The notes under the pieces are model-generated. The model was not told the DNA's origin and made no database searches. It saw only the letters and a list, made by a program, of their open reading frames with translations. A DNA stretch of 64,000 nucleotides. It comes from Thiohalophilus sp. GTDB taxonomy: Bacteria; Pseudomonadota; Gammaproteobacteria; UBA6429; Thiohalophilaceae. Each line of letters opens with the position of its first letter. Position 1 is the first letter of the stretch. The position numbers and the translations under genes were made by a program. Location of the stretch: contig NZ_JAXHLN010000003.1 of assembly GCF_034522235.1 (NCBI RefSeq), positions 992,001 to 1,056,000 of the forward strand, given 5' to 3'. Positions 18,972 through 29,213 of this stretch are shown piece by piece.

Positions 18972-20353
18972 ATCTGCATTCAGAACAGATTATAGGTCGC
19001 GGCCTGCAGATGAAGGCAAAGCAAATCGCCGAACTGCTGGCGGCGGATTATATTGGCGTGGATGTTGAAATACGCGGGGTGTCCACGGATACGCGAAGAA
19101 TTGCCGATGGCCAGCTGTTTATTGCACTCAAAGGACCGAACTTTGACGGGCACGATTTTGTACAACAGGCGGCTGAAACCGGTGCAGCAGCCTGTCTGGT
19201 CGAGCAGCCTGTCGAGGGCCTGAACTGTATTGTCGTAAATGACACCCGGCTCGCGCTGGGTGAACTCGCAGCGCAATGGCGCCAGCGATTAAACGTCAGA
19301 TTGATTGGTATTACCGGCAGCAATGGCAAAACCACGGTCAAGGAGATGCTGGCCGGTATATTGTCCGGGCAGGGTGAAGTCCTGGCCACTCGCGGCAATC
19401 TGAATAATGACATTGGCATGCCCCTGACGCTGCTGGAGCTTGATGCGCGACATAGCTATGCAGTTATCGAGATGGGAGCAAATCATCCCGGTGAAATCGG
19501 CTACTTAACCCGGATTGCACAGCCTGATGTGGCGTTGATCACCAATGCCGGTATGGCCCACCTTGAAGGCTTTGGCAGTGTTGAAGGCGTGGCACATGCC
19601 AAGGGCGAGATTTACCAGGGTCTGGATGATGATGGCATTGCCGTTGTTAACAATGAAGATACCTATGCCGATTACTGGAAACAGCTGAATAAGCAGCGGC
19701 GCATTATCAGTTTTGGCACACTGCCGGGGTCGGATGTCAGGGCCGAAATAAAGATCGAAAAAGATGGCCAGAGCATGGAGATTGTTACACCGGCGGGCGA
19801 TATGAGCGTCACGCTGAAATTACTGGGTAAACATAATGCCATGAATGCCCTGGCGGCAATATCCGCCGCGATTGCCGTGGATGTGCCTTTGACAGCAATC
19901 AAGGCGGGGCTGGAAAGTCTGAGCCCGGTTAGTGGGCGTTTACAGCTAAAGGACGGCATCAAGGGCAGTCGGATTATTGATGATACTTACAATGCCAACC
20001 CAACTTCCCTGTATGCGGCACTGGATGTTCTGCGTGAATTTCCGGGCCAGCATTACCTGGCACTCGGGGATATGGAAGAGTTGGGCGGCAAGGCCGAATC
20101 ATTGCACAGTGACGCCGGCAGGGAGGCGAGAGAAAGTGGAGTGCGACGGCTGTATACCCTGGGATCGCTGGCGCGTCATGCCGGCGCTTCTTTCGGCGAG
20201 TCTGCGCACAGTTTCTCGGATCACGACGAGATGATTGAACAGATCAGCAGCGATCTGACATCCGATGTCACACTTCTGGTTAAAGGTTCGCGGCGCATGC
20301 AGATGGAAAAAATTGTTGCGGCGTGTGAAGCAGGTCATAACAGGAAAAACTGA
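18968..20353 (+). CDS. murF: UDP-MurNAc-tripeptide:D-Ala-D-Ala ligase
   Basis: Completes the cytoplasmic pentapeptide precursor. 461 residues with Mur-ligase domains: [21 protein letters not shown]-loop [53 protein letters not shown] and [19 protein letters not shown]. The start overlapping murE by ATGA (18968) gives a 14-residue extension before the usual N-terminus; the ATG at 19010 ([10 protein letters not shown]) is a reasonable alternative. The stop overlaps the mraY start by one base. Confidence 0.96.
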   Translation: MNLHSEQIIGRGLQMKAKQIAELLAADYIGVDVEIRGVSTDTRRIADGQLFIALKGPNFDGHDFVQQAAETGAAACLVEQPVEGLNCIVVNDTRLALGELAAQWRQRLNVRLIGITGSNGKTTVKEMLAGILSGQGEVLATRGNLNNDIGMPLTLLELDARHSYAVIEMGANHPGEIGYLTRIAQPDVALITNAGMAHLEGFGSVEGVAHAKGEIYQGLDDDGIAVVNNEDTYADYWKQLNKQRRIISFGTLPGSDVRAEIKIEKDGQSMEIVTPAGDMSVTLKLLGKHNAMNALAAISAAIAVDVPLTAIKAGLESLSPVSGRLQLKDGIKGSRIIDDTYNANPTSLYAALDVLREFPGQHYLALGDMEELGGKAESLHSDAGREARESGVRRLYTLGSLARHAGASFGESAHSFSDHDEMIEQISSDLTSDVTLLVKGSRRMQMEKIVAACEAGHNRKN

Positions 20354-21435
20354 TGCTATACCATCTGACACAATACCTGCAGGAGTTTTACAGCGGCTTC
20401 AATGTGTTTAATTATTTGACGCTGCGGGCCATTCTGGGTGTCTTGACCGCATTGGTTATCTCCTTGCTCGTTGGGCCATGGATGATTCGTCGTCTGGGAA
20501 CGTTCAGCCTCGGTCAGCCGATTCGGGATGATGGCCCACAAACCCATTTAATCAAAGCGGGCACACCGACTATGGGGGGTGCCCTGATTTTGATTGCTAT
20601 CGCGATCAGCACGCTTCTGTGGTCGGATCTGGGTAATCGCTATGTCTGGGTGGTTATTCTGACTACTTTCCTGTTTGGCGTGATCGGCTGGATCGATGAT
20701 TATAAAAAACTGGTTAAAAAAGATCCGCGTGGTCTGGTCGCACGCTGGAAGTACTTCTGGCAGTCGGTTATCGCTATTGCCGTTGGCATCTATTTATACC
20801 AGACGGCACTGCCGGTTGAGACACAATTGATTGTGCCGTTTTTCAAGAGCATCTCCATCGAAATGGGTATGATCGCTTATGTGCTGTTGACCTATTTTGT
20901 CGTTGTCGGGTCAAGCAACGCGGTAAACCTGACGGACGGTCTGGATGGCCTGGCCATATTGCCGACGGTCATGGTTGGCGGGGCGTTGGGGATATTCGCC
21001 TATGCATCCGGACATGCCGGCTTTTCTGAATATCTGCAGATTCCCAACGTTCCCGGTGCCGGTGAACTGGTGATCTTTTGCGGGGCGCTGGTTGGTGCCG
21101 GCCTCGGATTTCTCTGGTTTAACACTTATCCGGCGCAGGTATTTATGGGTGACGTTGGTGCGTTGGCCCTCGGTGCCGCACTGGGAGTTTTGGCCGTAAT
21201 TGTCCGACAAGAGCTTGTTTTATTTATTATGGGCGGCGTTTTTGTTGTGGAAACCCTTTCGGTTGTTTTGCAGGTTTTATCATTCAAACTGACCGGCAAG
21301 CGAATATTTCGCATGGCACCGCTACATCATCATTTTGAGTTAAAAGGCTGGCCGGAACCGCGAGTGATCGTCCGCTTCTGGATTATTACCGTCATTCTGG
21401 TGTTGATCGGTTTGGCAACGTTGAAGATTCGATAA
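20353..21435 (+). CDS. mraY: Phospho-MurNAc-pentapeptide transferase MraY
   Basis: Makes lipid I by moving phospho-MurNAc-pentapeptide onto undecaprenyl phosphate. 360-residue inner-membrane protein with about ten helices. Signatures are [31 protein letters not shown] with the adjacent Asp pair, the nucleoside site [23 protein letters not shown] and the C-terminal [17 protein letters not shown]. Confidence 0.97.
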   Translation: MLYHLTQYLQEFYSGFNVFNYLTLRAILGVLTALVISLLVGPWMIRRLGTFSLGQPIRDDGPQTHLIKAGTPTMGGALILIAIAISTLLWSDLGNRYVWVVILTTFLFGVIGWIDDYKKLVKKDPRGLVARWKYFWQSVIAIAVGIYLYQTALPVETQLIVPFFKSISIEMGMIAYVLLTYFVVVGSSNAVNLTDGLDGLAILPTVMVGGALGIFAYASGHAGFSEYLQIPNVPGAGELVIFCGALVGAGLGFLWFNTYPAQVFMGDVGALALGAALGVLAVIVRQELVLFIMGGVFVVETLSVVLQVLSFKLTGKRIFRMAPLHHHFELKGWPEPRVIVRFWIITVILVLIGLATLKIR

Positions 21436-21438
21436 CTA

Positions 21439-22821
21439 ATGCTGGCAACACACATGACAATGAGCAGACAGGCAGCAGAGTACTTGCAAGACAAGAAGGT
21501 CCTGATCGTCGGTCTGGGCCAGACGGGTCTCTCCTGTGCTCGCTTTTTGTCGGCCTATGAGATTGATATTGCGATCACAGACAGTCGGGGCGAGCCGCCC
21601 TGCCTGTCTGCATTGCAGAAAGAATTGCCCGATATGGCAGTGTTTGTCGGTGGTTTTGATGAGCTGGCGTTCCGTCGTGCGGATATCATCCTGGTCAGTC
21701 CGGGAATATCGTTACGCGAGCCATTGATTGTTGAGGCATGTGCCAGAGGCGCAAAAATTATTGGTGATATCGAGTTGTTTGCGTGGTTTGTCAATGTGCC
21801 GGTGGTGGCGATTACCGGCTCCAATGGAAAAAGTACGGTGACCACCCTGGTTGGCGAGATGTTTCACAAGGCCGGTATCAAGGCGGGTGTCGGCGGCAAT
21901 ATCGGGAAGCCGGCACTGGAACTGCTCAAAGAAGACAATCAGATCTGCGCGCTGGAACTGTCCAGTTTTCAGCTTGAGACCACCGAGTCACTGGATCCGG
22001 TCGCGGCAGCATTACTCAATATCAGCGAAGATCATCTGGATCGTTATGACACCCTGGCGGACTACACGGCGGCCAAGGCCAGAATTTTCTATGGCTCCGG
22101 TGTGCTGGTGGTCAATGCCGATGATGAAAAAGTGATGGCAACCGCTCGACTGTTTTGTGCCGGGCGTAAGCAGATCAGTTTCAGTCTGGGGATGCCTGAA
22201 GGCGATAACTACGGGATTTGTCAGCAGGATGCGGAACGCTGGTTATGCCGGGGTCACCAGATGCTGATTGCCGTCGATGATCTGAAAATCACCGGTGAAC
22301 ACAATCTGGCCAATGCCCTGGCGGCTCTGGCTCTCGGGGAGGCAGCCGGTCTGACGTCAGAGGTTATGACTGATGCGCTACGGAATTTTGCCGGACTGCC
22401 GCATCGGTGCCAGTGGCTGGGACAACACAACGGCGTGACCTGGATTAATGATTCGAAGGCGACCAATGTCGGTGCGGCGATTGCCGCCATTGAAGGGATC
22501 CCGGGTGAAAAACTGGTCCTGATTATGGGCGGCCAGGGTAAGGGACAGGATTTTAGTGTTTTGCGCGATGTTGTGGCGCGGCGAACCAGGGGCATTGTTC
22601 TGATTGGCGAGGATGCGCCATCCCTGCGAAACGCATTGGGTGATGTGATACCGGTTGCAAGTGCCGGCACCATGCAGGAAGCCGTTAATAAAGCGGCGCA
22701 AATGGCCCGAACGAATGACGCGGTATTGTTATCCCCGGCCTGCGCCAGCTTTGACATGTTTAACGGGTTTGAACATCGCGGCGATACGTTTATCGAGTGT
22801 GTCAGGAGCCTGTGTCAGTGA
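21439..22821 (+). CDS. murD: UDP-MurNAc-L-Ala:D-Glu ligase
   Basis: Adds D-glutamate as second residue of the stem peptide. 460 residues: N-terminal Rossmann-like domain (VLIVGLGQTGLSCARFL), P-loop ITGSNGKSTVTTLVGEM, GGNIGKPALELL, ELSSFQLETTESL, NISEDHLDRYDTLADY, WINDSKATNVGAA and the C-terminal LLSPACASFDMFNGFEHRGD. Several in-frame ATGs (21439, 21454, 21460) precede the conserved part and none has a clear ribosome site, so the exact start is uncertain by a few codons. Confidence 0.96.
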   Translation: MLATHMTMSRQAAEYLQDKKVLIVGLGQTGLSCARFLSAYEIDIAITDSRGEPPCLSALQKELPDMAVFVGGFDELAFRRADIILVSPGISLREPLIVEACARGAKIIGDIELFAWFVNVPVVAITGSNGKSTVTTLVGEMFHKAGIKAGVGGNIGKPALELLKEDNQICALELSSFQLETTESLDPVAAALLNISEDHLDRYDTLADYTAAKARIFYGSGVLVVNADDEKVMATARLFCAGRKQISFSLGMPEGDNYGICQQDAERWLCRGHQMLIAVDDLKITGEHNLANALAALALGEAAGLTSEVMTDALRNFAGLPHRCQWLGQHNGVTWINDSKATNVGAAIAAIEGIPGEKLVLIMGGQGKGQDFSVLRDVVARRTRGIVLIGEDAPSLRNALGDVIPVASAGTMQEAVNKAAQMARTNDAVLLSPACASFDMFNGFEHRGDTFIECVRSLCQ

Positions 22822-24023
22822 TAACAGCAACTCACATCGCCAGCTTGTTTCAAAAGCCGGATAACCGGAATGAGCAAGTGCGTCTGCTGGATGTGGTTGA
22901 CAAGCCATTGTTACTTGTCGTTCTGTCCCTGTTATGTCTTGGGCTGGTGATGGTCGGTTCGGCATCAACTTCAATCGCTGAAAAAATGGTCAATGATCCC
23001 TTCTATTTTTTCTGGCGTCAGTTGGGCTACATGATAATCGGGCTGATTGCCGCCGGTGCCATAATACGCGTGCCGATGGAAATATGGGAAAAGAGTGGAA
23101 TGCCGCTTATATTGCTAAGCATTCTGTTACTGATGCTGGTTTTCGTTCCCGGACTGGGACGTGAGGTCAATGGCAGTCAACGCTGGATTATGCTGGGTCC
23201 ACTCTCCTTGCAGGTCTCTGAATTCGTCAAGCTATTTTCGGTAATTTATCTGGCCGGTTATCTGGTCCGTCATCACGGGGAAGTACGTTCGCGGGTTGTC
23301 GGATTTCTACGGCCGCTTATCCTGCTGACCCTGCTGGGTCTGTTGTTGTTGCTGGAACCCGATTATGGCGCAGTCGTGGTCCTGTTTCTGACGGCTTTTG
23401 GCATGATGTGGCTTGGCGGCGTGCGCTTTACCCAGTTCATATTATTGCTGATGTCTTTGACCAGTGCGCTGGCCTTGTTGGCTCTGACTTCACCCTATCG
23501 GTTACAGCGTTTGACAACATTTCTGAATCCCTGGGCTGACCCTTATGATAGCGGCTTTCAGCTGACCCAGGCCCTGATTGCCTTTGGTCGTGGTGAATGG
23601 TTCGGCGTGGGGCTCGGATCGAGCATCCAGAAACTGTTTTATCTGCCCGAAGCACATACTGATTTCTTATTCGCTGTCATGGCCGAAGAGTTGGGACTGT
23701 TTGCGGTAATACTGGTGGTAGTGGCGTATTTGTTTGTGATTTACAAGGCGCTGAGTATCGGTCGCCGTGCCGAGAAACGTGAGCAGCCATTCGCCGGTTA
23801 TGTGGCCTATGGCCTGGGAATCTGGATCGGTGTGCAGGCGTTTATCAATATCGGTGTCAATATGGGTGTATTGCCCACCAAAGGTCTCACACTACCCTTG
23901 ATGAGTTATGGCGGCAGCAGTTTGCTGGTCATGTGTATTGCCGTGGCTTTGCTGCTTCGCATCGATTATGAAACCCGAAAATATGATCGTCGTAATCAAA
24001 TGCCGCAAGGGAGGCGTTCATGA
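22818..24023 (+). CDS. ftsW: Septal peptidoglycan glycosyltransferase FtsW
   Basis: SEDS-family polymerase that partners FtsI at the septum. About 401 residues and ten membrane helices. Signatures are LGLVMVGSAS in the first helix, EVNGSQRWIMLGPLSLQVSE, the large-loop region AFGRGEWFGVGLGSSIQKLF with YLPEAHTDFLFAVMAEELG, and TKGLTLPLMSYGGSSL. The open frame reaches 22797, but AGGAG at 22804-22808 lies 9 nt before the GTG at 22818, which also gives the GTGA overlap with the murD stop seen at other joints of this operon. Confidence 0.95.
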   Translation: MITATHIASLFQKPDNRNEQVRLLDVVDKPLLLVVLSLLCLGLVMVGSASTSIAEKMVNDPFYFFWRQLGYMIIGLIAAGAIIRVPMEIWEKSGMPLILLSILLLMLVFVPGLGREVNGSQRWIMLGPLSLQVSEFVKLFSVIYLAGYLVRHHGEVRSRVVGFLRPLILLTLLGLLLLLEPDYGAVVVLFLTAFGMMWLGGVRFTQFILLLMSLTSALALLALTSPYRLQRLTTFLNPWADPYDSGFQLTQALIAFGRGEWFGVGLGSSIQKLFYLPEAHTDFLFAVMAEELGLFAVILVVVAYLFVIYKALSIGRRAEKREQPFAGYVAYGLGIWIGVQAFINIGVNMGVLPTKGLTLPLMSYGGSSLLVMCIAVALLLRIDYETRKYDRRNQMPQGRRS

Positions 24024-25108
24024 ATCGCCATCCCCGACGCATTTTGATTATGGCCGGCGGCACGGGAGGGCATGTCTTCCCGGCACTGGCTGTTGCACGT
24101 TACCTCCAGGACCAGGGTGTGGAGATCTATTGGCTGGGTACACGCCGGGGGCTGGAGTCACGGGTTGTTCCGCAGGCGGGTTTCAGTATCCGATTTATTT
24201 CCGTCAGTGGCTTGCGGGGCAAACGTCTGTCCGGATTATTATTCGCACCGTTTAAACTCTCCTATGCATTGTTACAGGCGGTAGCGATTTGTCTGCGACT
24301 CAAACCGGATGCCGTACTGGGAATGGGCGGCTTCGTCACCGGCCCCGGGGGGCTGGCCGCCTGGTTGTTACGCCGGCCATTATTGATCCACGAACAAAAT
24401 GCCATTCCGGGACTGACCAACCGTTTGCTCAGCCATCTGGCCTTGCAGGTGATGGAGGCGTTTCCGGGTAGCTTTAAAAATGACAAAGTCCTGCACACCG
24501 GTAATCCGGTGCGTCAGGACATTGTGGATTTACCGCAACCGGCACAACGCTTTGCCCGACACGAGGGGGCAATTCGTATTCTGGTTGTCGGCGGAAGCCT
24601 TGGTGCGCAGGTTCTGAATGAAACCGTGCCGCAAGCACTCAGCCGGCTACCGGCACAGATGCCGGTCACGGTTCGACATCAGGCCGGCAAGGATAAACTG
24701 AAGTCGGCCCGGCAGGCGTATGCCTCGGCCGGTGTCGAGGCCCAGACCGTCATGTTTATTGAGGATATGGCCGAAGCGTTCGAATGGGCGGATCTGGTGA
24801 TCTGCCGCGCCGGCGCCCTGACCGTTTTTGAACTCGCTTCTGCAGGTCTGGCTTCCATCCTGGTGCCGTACCCCTATGCAGTGGATGATCATCAGACGGC
24901 CAACGCCCGCTATTTGCAGAAGGCCGGTGCGGCCAGAGTAATGTTGGCCGCCGAGTTCAACAGCGAACGCCTGGCCTCAGTATTACGGGAATTGCTGGAA
25001 CAGGGCCGGGACCGATTACTGGATATGGCACAACGGGCTCGTCAACTGGCTATGCCCGATGCCACCCGGATCGTGGGTCAGCGCTGTCTGGAGGTGATGC
25101 ATGGCTAA
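24020..25108 (+). CDS. murG: Lipid II synthase MurG
   Basis: Adds GlcNAc from UDP-GlcNAc to lipid I on the inner face of the membrane. 362 residues in two Rossmann domains: [50 protein letters not shown], and the donor site [15 protein letters not shown] followed by [21 protein letters not shown] overlap with ftsW, preceded by GGGAGG; its last 8 nt overlap murC. Confidence 0.97.
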   Translation: MNRHPRRILIMAGGTGGHVFPALAVARYLQDQGVEIYWLGTRRGLESRVVPQAGFSIRFISVSGLRGKRLSGLLFAPFKLSYALLQAVAICLRLKPDAVLGMGGFVTGPGGLAAWLLRRPLLIHEQNAIPGLTNRLLSHLALQVMEAFPGSFKNDKVLHTGNPVRQDIVDLPQPAQRFARHEGAIRILVVGGSLGAQVLNETVPQALSRLPAQMPVTVRHQAGKDKLKSARQAYASAGVEAQTVMFIEDMAEAFEWADLVICRAGALTVFELASAGLASILVPYPYAVDDHQTANARYLQKAGAARVMLAAEFNSERLASVLRELLEQGRDRLLDMAQRARQLAMPDATRIVGQRCLEVMHG

Positions 25109-26549
25109 ACAGCTGAGACGCTTCACCGATCTGCCCTCCGGTCAGGGTGAACCGGGTATGGGGCGGATTAACTGTATTCATTTTGTCGGCATCGGTGGTG
25201 TCGGCATGGGCGGGATCGCCGAAGTACTCATCAATCTCGGTTACGAGGTTACCGGTTCGGATATTCATGAAAATGCCGTGACCCGTCATCTGGCCCAACT
25301 GGGGGCAACTATTATTCAGGGACATGCCGCGGAAAATATCCGCAACTGCGATGTGGTGGTGATCTCCAGCGCGATTGTTGCGGATAACCCGGAGGTCAGG
25401 GCCGCGCACCAGCAGCGTATTCCGGTGGTACCGCGCGCAGAGATGCTCGCCGAACTGATGCGCTTTCGTTACGGCATTGCCGTAGCCGGAACCCACGGCA
25501 AAACCACGACAACCAGCCTGATTGCCAGCGTCCTGGCCGAAGGCGGCGTGGACCCGACATTTGTGATTGGCGGGCGTCTCAACAGTGCCGGTACCCATGC
25601 ACGTCTGGGCAGCGGGCGCTATCTGGTGGCGGAAGCCGATGAAAGCGATGCCTCGTTTATGCATCTGCAACCGATGATGGCCATCGTAACCAATATCGAT
25701 GCGGATCATATGGAAACCTACGGCGGGGATTTTGAAAAACTGCGCCAGACCTTTGTCGAGTTTCTGCATCACCTGCCGTTTTACGGCCTGGCGGTGGTAT
25801 GTATTGATGACGAGGAAATTCGCGATCTGATGCCGCACATCAGTCGGCCCATGATTACCTATGGGCTGAACGAGGACGCGGATGTGCGCGCGGTCGATAT
25901 TACCCAGGTGGCAAACCAGACTCATTTTACAATTGTACAGCGCGATTCAGGTGAACATTTTGATGTCACGTTGAATATGCCGGGACATCACAATGTTCTG
26001 AATGCGCTGGCGGCGATCGCGGTCGCGCATGAGATCGGCATCGAAAACCAGCATATTGCCCGGGCGCTGGATAATTTCCAGGGGATCGGCCGCCGTTTCC
26101 AGATCTATGGGGAGTATGAACTTGCCCAGGGGCGGGTGATTCATGTTGATGATTACGGTCATCATCCGCGCGAAGTGGAAGCAACCATTCAGGCGATCCG
26201 CGCCGGCTGGCCCGAACGGCGCCTGGTCGTCGTATTTCAACCGCACCGCTATACCCGTACCCGGGACCTGTTTGAAGACTTTACCCGGGTACTGTCGGAA
26301 GTGGATGCCCTGGTCTTGCTGGAAGTGTATCCCGCCGGTGAGACACCCATTAACGGGGCCGACGGACGCTCATTGACCCGCGCCATTCGGACGCGGGGCC
26401 AGGTTGAACCGATTTTTGTCGAAGAGCTGGATGAGTTGCCGGCGGTGTTGAACGGGGTATTACAGGACAGGGATATTGTACTGACACTCGGGGCCGGGAA
26501 CATTGGCGCCGCGGCGGCCCGACTCGAGCAGCAGTTGAGCGGGCAGTAA
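25101..26549 (+). CDS. murC: UDP-N-acetylmuramate:L-alanine ligase
   Basis: Adds the first stem residue, L-alanine. 482 residues: Rossmann start [32 protein letters not shown]-loop [68 protein letters not shown] and [21 protein letters not shown] at 25091-25095, inside the murG 3' end, serves the ATG at 25101. Confidence 0.97.
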   Translation: MAKQLRRFTDLPSGQGEPGMGRINCIHFVGIGGVGMGGIAEVLINLGYEVTGSDIHENAVTRHLAQLGATIIQGHAAENIRNCDVVVISSAIVADNPEVRAAHQQRIPVVPRAEMLAELMRFRYGIAVAGTHGKTTTTSLIASVLAEGGVDPTFVIGGRLNSAGTHARLGSGRYLVAEADESDASFMHLQPMMAIVTNIDADHMETYGGDFEKLRQTFVEFLHHLPFYGLAVVCIDDEEIRDLMPHISRPMITYGLNEDADVRAVDITQVANQTHFTIVQRDSGEHFDVTLNMPGHHNVLNALAAIAVAHEIGIENQHIARALDNFQGIGRRFQIYGEYELAQGRVIHVDDYGHHPREVEATIQAIRAGWPERRLVVVFQPHRYTRTRDLFEDFTRVLSEVDALVLLEVYPAGETPINGADGRSLTRAIRTRGQVEPIFVEELDELPAVLNGVLQDRDIVLTLGAGNIGAAAARLEQQLSGQ

Positions 26550-26553
26550 CAAC

Positions 26554-27474
26554 ATGATGCAGATGGACACAATAGAGACCGGGACCATGCAACTGCGGGG
26601 CGAAATGAAACAGCTTGAACCGATGAGCCGCCATACATCCTGGCGCGTGGGCGGCGTGGCCGAGCATTTCTATCGGCCGGCGGATGTCGCCGATCTGCAG
26701 CAGTTGTTGCAGCAGTTGCCGGCCCGGGAATCGCTGTTCTGGCTGGGGCTGGGCAGTAATTTGCTGGTGCGTGATGGCGGTATTCGCGGCACGGTGATCT
26801 GTACCAGTGGTGTGCTCAACGGTATCGAGTGGCTGGAAGATAACCGGGTGTATGTGGAAGTTGGTGTGGCCTCCCCGCAGGTGGCCCGACAAACGGCCCG
26901 GCGGGGATTGCACGGCGCCGAATTTCTCTGCGGTATTCCCGGCACCTTTGGCGGGGCTCTGGCCATGAATGCCGGTGCCATGGGCGGGGAAACCTGGAAC
27001 ATCGTTGAATCGGTGAAGATGATCGATCGCCAGGGCAATCTGAGGCTCCGTCAGGCTGATAAATTCGAGACAAGTTATCGTCATGTTCGCGGCCGAGTGG
27101 ATGAGTGGTTCGTCGGTGCCACGTTGCAGCTTGAAGCCGGCGATGCCAGCCAGAGCTTGCAACAGATTAAACAGCATCTGGCCCGGCGCGGCGCGACGCA
27201 GCCGACCAGTCAGCCCAATGCGGGATCGGTGTTCCGCAATCCGCCGGGGGATTATGCGGCCCGCCTGATCGAACAGTGCGGCTTGAAAAGCACCTGCGTC
27301 GGCGGGGCCTGCGTGTCGGAAAAACACGCCAATTTTATTATCAATACCGGGACGGCCACGGCCCGGGATATTGAACTGTTGATTGAACGGGTTGCCGATG
27401 AAGTGCAACAGGCAAGCGGCATCAAACTTGTCAGGGAAGTGCAGATTGTCGGAGAACCGCATGAGCGTGACTGA
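26554..27474 (+). CDS. murB: UDP-N-acetylenolpyruvoylglucosamine reductase
   Basis: NADPH- and FAD-dependent reduction of enolpyruvyl-UDP-GlcNAc to UDP-MurNAc. 306 residues: MSRHTSWRVGGVAEHFYRP, FAD-binding WLGLGSNLLVRDGGIRG, GAEFLCGIPGTFGGALAMNA, SYRHVRGRVDEWFVGATL, QPNAGSVFRNPPGDYAA with the catalytic Ser, and KHANFIINTGTATARDIELL. The length and the central blocks match the shorter type II class rather than the E. coli type I enzyme (about 340 residues). The last 14 nt overlap ddlB. Confidence 0.95.
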   Translation: MMQMDTIETGTMQLRGEMKQLEPMSRHTSWRVGGVAEHFYRPADVADLQQLLQQLPARESLFWLGLGSNLLVRDGGIRGTVICTSGVLNGIEWLEDNRVYVEVGVASPQVARQTARRGLHGAEFLCGIPGTFGGALAMNAGAMGGETWNIVESVKMIDRQGNLRLRQADKFETSYRHVRGRVDEWFVGATLQLEAGDASQSLQQIKQHLARRGATQPTSQPNAGSVFRNPPGDYAARLIEQCGLKSTCVGGACVSEKHANFIINTGTATARDIELLIERVADEVQQASGIKLVREVQIVGEPHERD

Positions 27475-28453
27475 GGACAACAAAACTATCGAGCCGCGGG
27501 CCTTTGGCAAGGTCGCGGTATTGATGGGTGGCTGGTCCGCCGAACGGGCGGTCTCGTTGCGCAGCGGTCAGGCGGTACTGGATGCCCTGTTGCGCAGTGG
27601 TGTCGATGCGCAGGGTATTGACGTTAATAAAGAGACTGTCCTGCAGACGCTGGAAGCGGGTAATTACGATCGCGCCTTTATTGTCTTGCATGGTCCCGGC
27701 GGTGAGGATGGTCGAATCCAGGCGGTCCTTGAGGTGATGGATATCCCCTATACCGGCAGCGACGTGCTCTCCTCGGCACTGGCCATGGACAAATTGCGCA
27801 GCAAGATGATTCTCGAGGCCGCCGGGTTGCCGACGCCGGATTACATGGTGCTGGATGACGATACCGATCCGGAGTATGTGGTCGCCAGTCTGGGCTTGCC
27901 GCTGATGGTCAAACCGGCGCTGGAAGGATCAAGTATCGGCATGACCCGGGTTAATGAGCCGCAGCAGATGCGTGACGCTTATACGACGGCCGCGCAATTT
28001 CCCGGCGCGGTCATTGCCGAACGCTGGATCGAGGGCGGCGAATATACCGTGACCATACTGGGCGAACAGACGTTGCCGGTGATTAAACTCGAAACCCCGA
28101 ATGAGTTTTATGACTACGAGGCCAAATACCAGTCGGATCAGACCCGTTATTTATGTCCCTGCGGACTGGATCCCGAACAGGAAGGTCAATTGCAGCGTTT
28201 GGCTCTGGCGGCTTTCAAGGCGGTGGGAGCGCGTGGCTGGGGACGGGTTGACATTCTTTGCTCGGAAGACGGCAAGCCCTGGGTAATTGAACTGAATACC
28301 GTGCCGGGCATGACCGATCACTCCCTGGTTCCCATGGCGGCCAGAGCTATTGGTATGGACTTCGATCAGCTGGTTTACGCAATTCTTGCCCAGACACTGG
28401 AAGGCCATAACGGCGACCATCAGCATGGAGGTGGCCATGTCGGCGCGGGCTAA
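27461..28453 (+). CDS. ddlB: D-alanine--D-alanine ligase B
   Basis: Makes the D-Ala-D-Ala dipeptide used by MurF. 330 residues of ATP-grasp fold: VAVLMGGWSAERAVSLRSG, VLHGPGGEDGRIQAVLEVM, IPYTGSDVLSSALAMDKLRS, VKPALEGSSIGMTRV, and WVIELNTVPGMTDHSLVPMA. The frame opens at 27383, inside murB, but GGAG at 27451-27454 lies 6 nt before the ATG at 27461 (MSVTEDN), which fits family length. Confidence 0.96.
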   Translation: MSVTEDNKTIEPRAFGKVAVLMGGWSAERAVSLRSGQAVLDALLRSGVDAQGIDVNKETVLQTLEAGNYDRAFIVLHGPGGEDGRIQAVLEVMDIPYTGSDVLSSALAMDKLRSKMILEAAGLPTPDYMVLDDDTDPEYVVASLGLPLMVKPALEGSSIGMTRVNEPQQMRDAYTTAAQFPGAVIAERWIEGGEYTVTILGEQTLPVIKLETPNEFYDYEAKYQSDQTRYLCPCGLDPEQEGQLQRLALAAFKAVGARGWGRVDILCSEDGKPWVIELNTVPGMTDHSLVPMAARAIGMDFDQLVYAILAQTLEGHNGDHQHGGGHVGAG

Positions 28454-29189
28454 CCAGGCAGTACTTATGCAAGGCGGGGAGCTTTTCAAATTTCGCCCCG
28501 GGCGACTGTTGCTGATTCTGTCGGTGATATTGTCGGGGGTATTGCTGTACTGGGGTATCCAGAGCCTGGTTAATCCGCTGAACGTACCGGTGGATAAAAT
28601 TCGCGTGCAGGGGAGCTTTGTCAATGTAACCGAGGCCATGCTCAATCCGCTTTCGAAAAGTTTATCCGGTGTCGGTTATTTCGATATCAATGTGGCCGCC
28701 GTGCAGCAACAGGTCGAGAGTCTGCCCTGGATTAAACATGCGACCGTGCGACGCATCTGGCCCGATACGCTGGCAATCCATTTTATTGAACAACAACCCC
28801 TGGCTGTCTGGGCGGCTGGCGGGTTGCTAAACCGGAACGGCGACATATTCAAACCGGCTGCATCAACCTTTCCCCCGGATCTTCCGGTTTTCCAGGGGCC
28901 GGAAAAATTGAGCGGCAAAATGCGGGATGCCCATCAACGTTTTTCCGGATTGTTGGCACCACTGGGAATGCAGATTGTGAAATTGAAACTGGATCAACGC
29001 CAGGCGTGGCGAATCAGCCTGGATAACGGCATTCACCTGAAACTGGGGCGTGAACATGAATTTGAACGTCTGGCGCGCTTCGTCCGGGTTTACCCCCGGC
29101 TTAGTTCGCTGGACAAAGGTCGCGTGACACGGATTGATTTGCGCTACACCAACGGCATGGCGGTGGCATGGGAACAGAACAGGACATGA
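28437..29189 (+). CDS. ftsQ: Cell division protein FtsQ
   Basis: Bitopic divisome protein that links early and late division proteins. About 250 residues: cytoplasmic N-terminus, one membrane helix (about 21-41, LLLILSVILSGVLLYWGIQ), a POTRA domain (PVDKIRVQGSFVNVTEAML through SLPWIKHATVRRIWPDTLAI) and the FtsQ beta domain (AVWAAGGLLNRNGDIFKPA, RVTRIDLRYTNGMAVAW). GGAGG at 28427-28431 favours the ATG at 28437 over those upstream; the start overlaps the end of ddlB by 17 nt. Confidence 0.95.
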   Translation: MSARANQAVLMQGGELFKFRPGRLLLILSVILSGVLLYWGIQSLVNPLNVPVDKIRVQGSFVNVTEAMLNPLSKSLSGVGYFDINVAAVQQQVESLPWIKHATVRRIWPDTLAIHFIEQQPLAVWAAGGLLNRNGDIFKPAASTFPPDLPVFQGPEKLSGKMRDAHQRFSGLLAPLGMQIVKLKLDQRQAWRISLDNGIHLKLGREHEFERLARFVRVYPRLSSLDKGRVTRIDLRYTNGMAVAWEQNRT

Positions 29190-29213
29190 AAACGCGTTCG
29201 GGAGTGACATTGA

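Noticed and set aside
27383-27460. Longer ddlB start inside murB
   Set aside because: No ribosome site and no similarity to ligases before MSVTEDN; GGAG supports 27461.
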